NCBI RefSeq assembly: GCF_019511525.1 | Contig: NZ_JAEUAT010000004.1 | Location: 248,001 to 312,000, forward strand | DNA from: Rhizobium cauense | GTDB lineage: Bacteria; Pseudomonadota; Alphaproteobacteria; Rhizobiales; Rhizobiaceae | Reading direction: 5' to 3' | DNA: 64,000 nucleotides | Part shown: in pieces, positions 60,169 through 64,000 of the stretch | How the letters are laid out: each line of letters starts with the position of its first letter | Numbering within the stretch: position 1 is the first letter of the stretch | The notes under the pieces: model-generated | The model's input: only the letters and a program-made list of their open reading frames with translations | Databases searched by the model: none | What the model was told of the DNA's origin: nothing | Made by a program: the position numbers and the translations under genes

Positions 60169-60986
60169 TAAAGCTCCTCGGGCCTCTTGCCTCCCATGGC
60201 CCGGGTCAAGCGATCGGCACTGTCGCGCACAACGGGTCCGAGCAACGACGCCTTCTCATCACTAATCCGCACAGAAGGGCCGGAAATCGAAATTCCGGCG
60301 ATTGTCTCGCCGTACTCATTGAAGATCGGGGCTGCGACGCAACGCATTCCGACAGTATGCTCCTCGTCATCGAGCGACCACCCTCGACGGCGGATCTCCT
60401 GAATATCACGCAACAAGGAAGGAAGCGTATTTCGGGTCCTGTCGGTGAAACTCTGGAGCTTTTTGCCTGATAGCAACTGGCCAATTTCCTTGTCAGACCA
60501 AGTTGATAGAATAGCTTTGCCAATGCCAGACGCATGGATTGGTCCGCGCTTTCCCGGTCGAAAGAAAGCCCTCATCGGCGCGTGGCTTTCCATTTGCGAG
60601 ATGAAGACAACATTACCGTCGTCCTCAATTCCGATATTCGCGGTCTCCCCGGTTTCTTCCATAAGTTTCTTTAGAAAGGGGCGGCTGATCGTTCCAACCT
60701 TGCGGTTGCGGAGGAAGGCATTGCCAATTTCGAAAGCGCGCAGCCCAACGGTCCACAAACCGGTGTCGCTGTCATTCACCACCATACCGTGCGCGGACAG
60801 CGATGTGAGCAGGCGATGTACGGTTGAGGTTGCCATTCCTGTCGCATCTGCCAAAGCCGTTAATGTCGATCCGTCGGCCTCAGCAACGATTGAAAGCAGC
60901 ACGAGACTGCGATCGAGAACCTGGACGGACGCGGGGGCCGCGTTCTCACCTGCTTTGCGTCCGCGTTTGGACCTTGTGTCCATCAT
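60168..60986 (-). CDS. IclR-family transcriptional regulator
   Basis: 272 residues from ATG 60986 (GGAAAAGGAAA upstream; a second ATG follows at once). The HTH is VQVLDRSLVLLSIVAEADGS and ATGMATSTVHRLLTSLSAHG. The GAF-like effector domain has RGPIHASGIGKAILS and GMRCVAAPIFNEYGETIAGI. In alphaproteobacteria such IclR proteins often sit with allantoin/purine genes; here it converges with guaD. Target and ligand inferred only. Confidence 0.92.
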   Translation of the reverse strand: MMDTRSKRGRKAGENAAPASVQVLDRSLVLLSIVAEADGSTLTALADATGMATSTVHRLLTSLSAHGMVVNDSDTGLWTVGLRAFEIGNAFLRNRKVGTISRPFLKKLMEETGETANIGIEDDGNVVFISQMESHAPMRAFFRPGKRGPIHASGIGKAILSTWSDKEIGQLLSGKKLQSFTDRTRNTLPSLLRDIQEIRRRGWSLDDEEHTVGMRCVAAPIFNEYGETIAGISISGPSVRISDEKASLLGPVVRDSADRLTRAMGGKRPEEL

Positions 60987-61070
60987 CAGTTTCCTTTTCC
61001 GGCAAAGCATTCGTGGATGCCCGACATGCCGGATATTCGACTCGTCCCGTGGCGAACAATGGTGGTTGAA

Positions 61071-61403
61071 CTATTGACGACTTTTTGCCGCGACAATCGC
61101 TTCCGCCTGTATGACGCACAGTTCGACCTCTTGTTTGCTCATGCCATTGGCAGCATTGGCAAAGCGTTCGATAAATTCCGCCAATTCCGGATCGCTAGTA
61201 GTCGTCGATACGCCGAGCATCCAGTTTGGCGAAGTTCCCAGAGCGGAAGCAATTCGGACGAGTGTGACCAGGTCGGGCTCGCGGCGACCCGAAGCGTAGT
61301 GGGCGTAACGGCGCTCGTCTAGACCCGCCCGCCGCGCTGCTTCGGCGTTCGAAATGCCCAATTGCCGGGCTCTTTCCTGTAAGCGTCTAGCGAGTGTCTC
61401 CAT
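61071..61403 (-). CDS. XRE-family HTH regulator
   Basis: 110 residues from ATG 61403; the frame is open to 62027 but that extension is antisense to the LysR gene. HTH: LQERARQLGISNAEAARRAG, YASGRREPDLVTLVRIASAL, followed by a short helical tail with VELCVIQAEAIVAAK. A 17-bp palindrome lies directly upstream, probably its own operator. It is divergent from a LysR gene. Confidence 0.88.
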   Translation of the reverse strand: METLARRLQERARQLGISNAEAARRAGLDERRYAHYASGRREPDLVTLVRIASALGTSPNWMLGVSTTTSDPELAEFIERFANAANGMSKQEVELCVIQAEAIVAAKSRQ

Positions 61404-61420
61404 AGGAACACTTTGTTCCT
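61404..61420. promoter_or_regulatory. Palindromic operator of the XRE gene
   Basis: AGGAACACTTTGTTCCT is a 17-bp perfect dyad (arms AGGAACA/TGTTCCT around CTT) directly upstream of the XRE start codon. A half-like copy AAGAACAAAATGT occurs at about 61461-61473, nearer the LysR gene. Autoregulation is likely. Confidence 0.6.
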
Positions 61421-61514
61421 CACTGACACGCCTCTGGCCACGAACAATATGGAGTGATATAAGAACAAAATGTAGTTTTCGAAACTGGGCTGTTGTGGCC
61501 GGAGGGATTAGTCG

Positions 61515-62432
61515 ATGGAACTGCGCCAACTTTCGTATTTCAAGGCAGTGGCCGAGGAACTGCACTTTGGCAGGGCGGCAGCCAAGATGCGGATTGCCCA
61601 GCCAGCGCTGAGCAATCATGTCATGTCGTTGGAACGCGAGCTTGGCTGTGCCCTGTTCATCCGCTCCACCAGGCGGGTCGAACTGACGAGGGCAGGGGAG
61701 ACGTTCTACGATCGCTGTGTCCGCATCCTCAGCGAGGTCGAGCTCGGCACCGAGCTGACGAGGGCTGCCGGCGGCAGCCGCATCCGACAGATCAGGATCG
61801 GCACCGTCTATCCCGCCACTATCGGCATGCTGCCGACGTTCCTGTCGAAGATCGCCCGCAAGTTCCCCGATGTCCGCATCCATATCTCGTCGGGCAACAC
61901 CGGCGACATCATCCGCAACCTGGAGAGTGGCCAGATCAATCTCGGCTTCATCCGCCCGGTCGAAAACATCGGCTCGCTGCGCTTCTTCTCGATTGCCCAT
62001 GAGCGCTACTATCTGGCCGTTGGCCATTCCAATCCGCTGGCAAAGCGCGATGACATTTCGATCGATGACCTCCGCGATCAGAAGATCATTGCCTTCAACC
62101 GGCAGAACCTGTCGTTCACAGAGCGCTACTTCAATGAGAAGTTCGAGGAGTACGACCTGACCAAGAACATCGCCTATAGCTGTGATGACACCTGGTCGCT
62201 GGTATCACTGGTCTCGGCCGGGCTCGGTATTGGCTTTGCGCCGGAATGGACGCTTGAGCTTCCAAACCGTGCGTTTGAGCTGAAGAAGGTGAGGGGGATC
62301 GACTTCCGGATCGGGCTTGGCGTTGCCTGGAACAAGGAAGACCCAACTGCCTCACGCGACGACATCGTCGATATCGCGAGGTCATTGGCAAGGCCGCCTG
62401 GAAAAGTCGGCAGTCGCGAACGAGCACAGTAA
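61515..62432 (+). CDS. LysR-family transcriptional regulator
   Basis: 305 residues: MELRQLSYFKAVAEELHFGR, AQPALSNHVMSLERELGCAL (HTH), then the effector domain with SSGNTGDIIRNLESGQINLG and SLVSAGLGIGFAPEWTLEL. This is the BenM/CatM/TsaR-like group that starts MELRQL and often regulates aromatic or sugar-acid catabolism. It is divergent from the XRE gene and converges with the ABC ATPase gene. Target unknown. Confidence 0.93.
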   Translation: MELRQLSYFKAVAEELHFGRAAAKMRIAQPALSNHVMSLERELGCALFIRSTRRVELTRAGETFYDRCVRILSEVELGTELTRAAGGSRIRQIRIGTVYPATIGMLPTFLSKIARKFPDVRIHISSGNTGDIIRNLESGQINLGFIRPVENIGSLRFFSIAHERYYLAVGHSNPLAKRDDISIDDLRDQKIIAFNRQNLSFTERYFNEKFEEYDLTKNIAYSCDDTWSLVSLVSAGLGIGFAPEWTLELPNRAFELKKVRGIDFRIGLGVAWNKEDPTASRDDIVDIARSLARPPGKVGSRERAQ

Positions 62433-62479
62433 TCTTATGACTGTCGATTGATCCGCGCAGGTCAACCCTTCGAACCGGA

Positions 62480-63550
<1,071 letters not shown>

Positions 63551-63565
63551 TTGGAACTCCCTAGA

Positions 63566-64000
63566 CTAGCGCTTCCTGCGAACCCGCAGCGCCTGGTACG
63601 GTTTGCGTGGAATAGCGACGCCGAAGGCGGCGTCCGGTTTTCCACCACGTACGATTGCTCCATGGCGGGTCGGATGGGGTACAGGCGCCGCGATCTTTTC
63701 GGCAGGCGTTATGGTCATCTCCCAGGTATCGATGACATCGACATCGTAGTCATCACTGTCCAGCGGCAGGCCGGATGACCAAACGATGGGCTGGTGCTCA
63801 CCGAGATAGATCAGCCGGAAATCTCTATCACCGTCGCGAGCGCCAGACACCCGCGACCACGGCCACTCGCCAAGTATTCCAAGGGGTTCCAGCCCGTGCT
63901 TCACATCTGCTTCGAGAAGATCTCTGAGGAAGCCGATGCGCTTCCAGGCTTCGCCACGCAGTTCGCCCCCCTTGGCCCACCAGATTAGGTCCTGCGGGTG
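63566..64000 (-). CDS. C-terminal part of a putative glycoside hydrolase (DUF5605-like end)
   Basis: The frame is open to the right edge, so only about 144 residues are seen: DLIWWAKGGELRGEAWKRIG, FRLIYLGEHQPIVWSS, VDVIDTWEMTITPAEK and a C-terminal PRKPYQALRVRRKR. The end resembles the beta-sandwich that closes DUF4038/DUF5060-type glycoside hydrolases. It ends 15 bp before the ABC ATPase gene and is surely co-transcribed with it. Family assignment is tentative. Confidence 0.6.
   Translation of the reverse strand, partial: HPQDLIWWAKGGELRGEAWKRIGFLRDLLEADVKHGLEPLGILGEWPWSRVSGARDGDRDFRLIYLGEHQPIVWSSGLPLDSDDYDVDVIDTWEMTITPAEKIAAPVPHPTRHGAIVRGGKPDAAFGVAIPRKPYQALRVRRKR

Noticed and set aside
61071-62027. 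318-residue reverse frame extending the XRE gene
   Set aside because: The first 208 codons are antisense to a well-formed LysR gene, and the HTH protein has its own ATG and operator at 61403.

Overview
The window looks like accessory DNA of an alphaproteobacterium of the Rhizobium/Agrobacterium group. The reasons are protein style (NodD-clade LysR regulators, FixL/FixJ-like kinases and receivers, UgpC-type ABC ATPase, membrane-bound PuuD urate oxidase), GC-rich codon use and the large number of regulators. No replication, ribosomal or other core genes are present. The first half reads as a catabolic and stress island. The last 10 kb, to the right of a 3'-tRNA fragment at 53521-53579, reads as ordinary rhizobial purine and sugar metabolism.

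Region 1 (1-9.4 kb): a PAS histidine kinase cut by the window edge, then a WrbA-type quinone reductase divergent from an apparent operon. The operon encodes an extradiol (hydro)quinone dioxygenase of the LinE/PcpA/MhqO superfamily, a maleylacetate reductase, an amidase, a CBS protein and a GST. A MscS channel with a cyclic-nucleotide-binding tail follows. Two identical palindromes, CGTCCA-N6-TGGACG, sit in the divergent promoter.

Region 2 (9.5-19 kb): a nitroreductase, two LysR genes, a frameshifted Rrf2 gene, and then a NodD-like LysR gene divergent from a compact operon. That operon encodes a flavin reductase, an NTF2-like protein, an FADH2-dependent phenol monooxygenase (HpaB/TftD/TcpA type), a second maleylacetate reductase, hydroxyquinol 1,2-dioxygenase and a small YciI-like protein. 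The gene set resembles the chlorophenol/nitrophenol-to-hydroxyquinol pathway that ends in 3-oxoadipate. With a LinD-like reductive dechlorinase homologue at 32.8 kb, the window holds parts of both the chlorohydroquinone and the hydroxyquinol routes, each with its own maleylacetate reductase.

Region 3 (19-41 kb): signalling and stress. It has a three-PAS histidine kinase meeting a single-domain receiver, and a 1863-residue kinase/ATPase/histidine kinase fusion. An Rrf2 regulator follows, divergent from a haemoglobin-DUF1971 fusion and flavohaemoglobin (NO detoxification). Next come an AhpD-like protein, a tryptophan-dioxygenase-fold haem protein with altered substrate residues, the LinD-like protein, a YceI protein, a GFA protein, two divergent paralogous metallo-beta-lactamase-fold hydrolases, a secreted cupin and another PAS kinase.

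Region 4 (41-53.5 kb): transporters, two exported MBL hydrolases and a patchy, decaying stretch. The decay includes a 5'-truncated cyclic-nucleotide-binding/TIR protein of the Pycsar PycTIR architecture, frameshifted DUF2382/YsnF, DUF6894 and secreted-protein genes, orphan small genes and the tRNA fragment.

Region 5 (53.6-64 kb): an SfnB-type flavoprotein, PuuD urate oxidase with guanine deaminase, LysR, IclR and XRE regulators, a sugar ABC ATPase and the end of a glycoside-hydrolase-like gene. All functions are read from sequence motifs and remembered family features. No database search was run.
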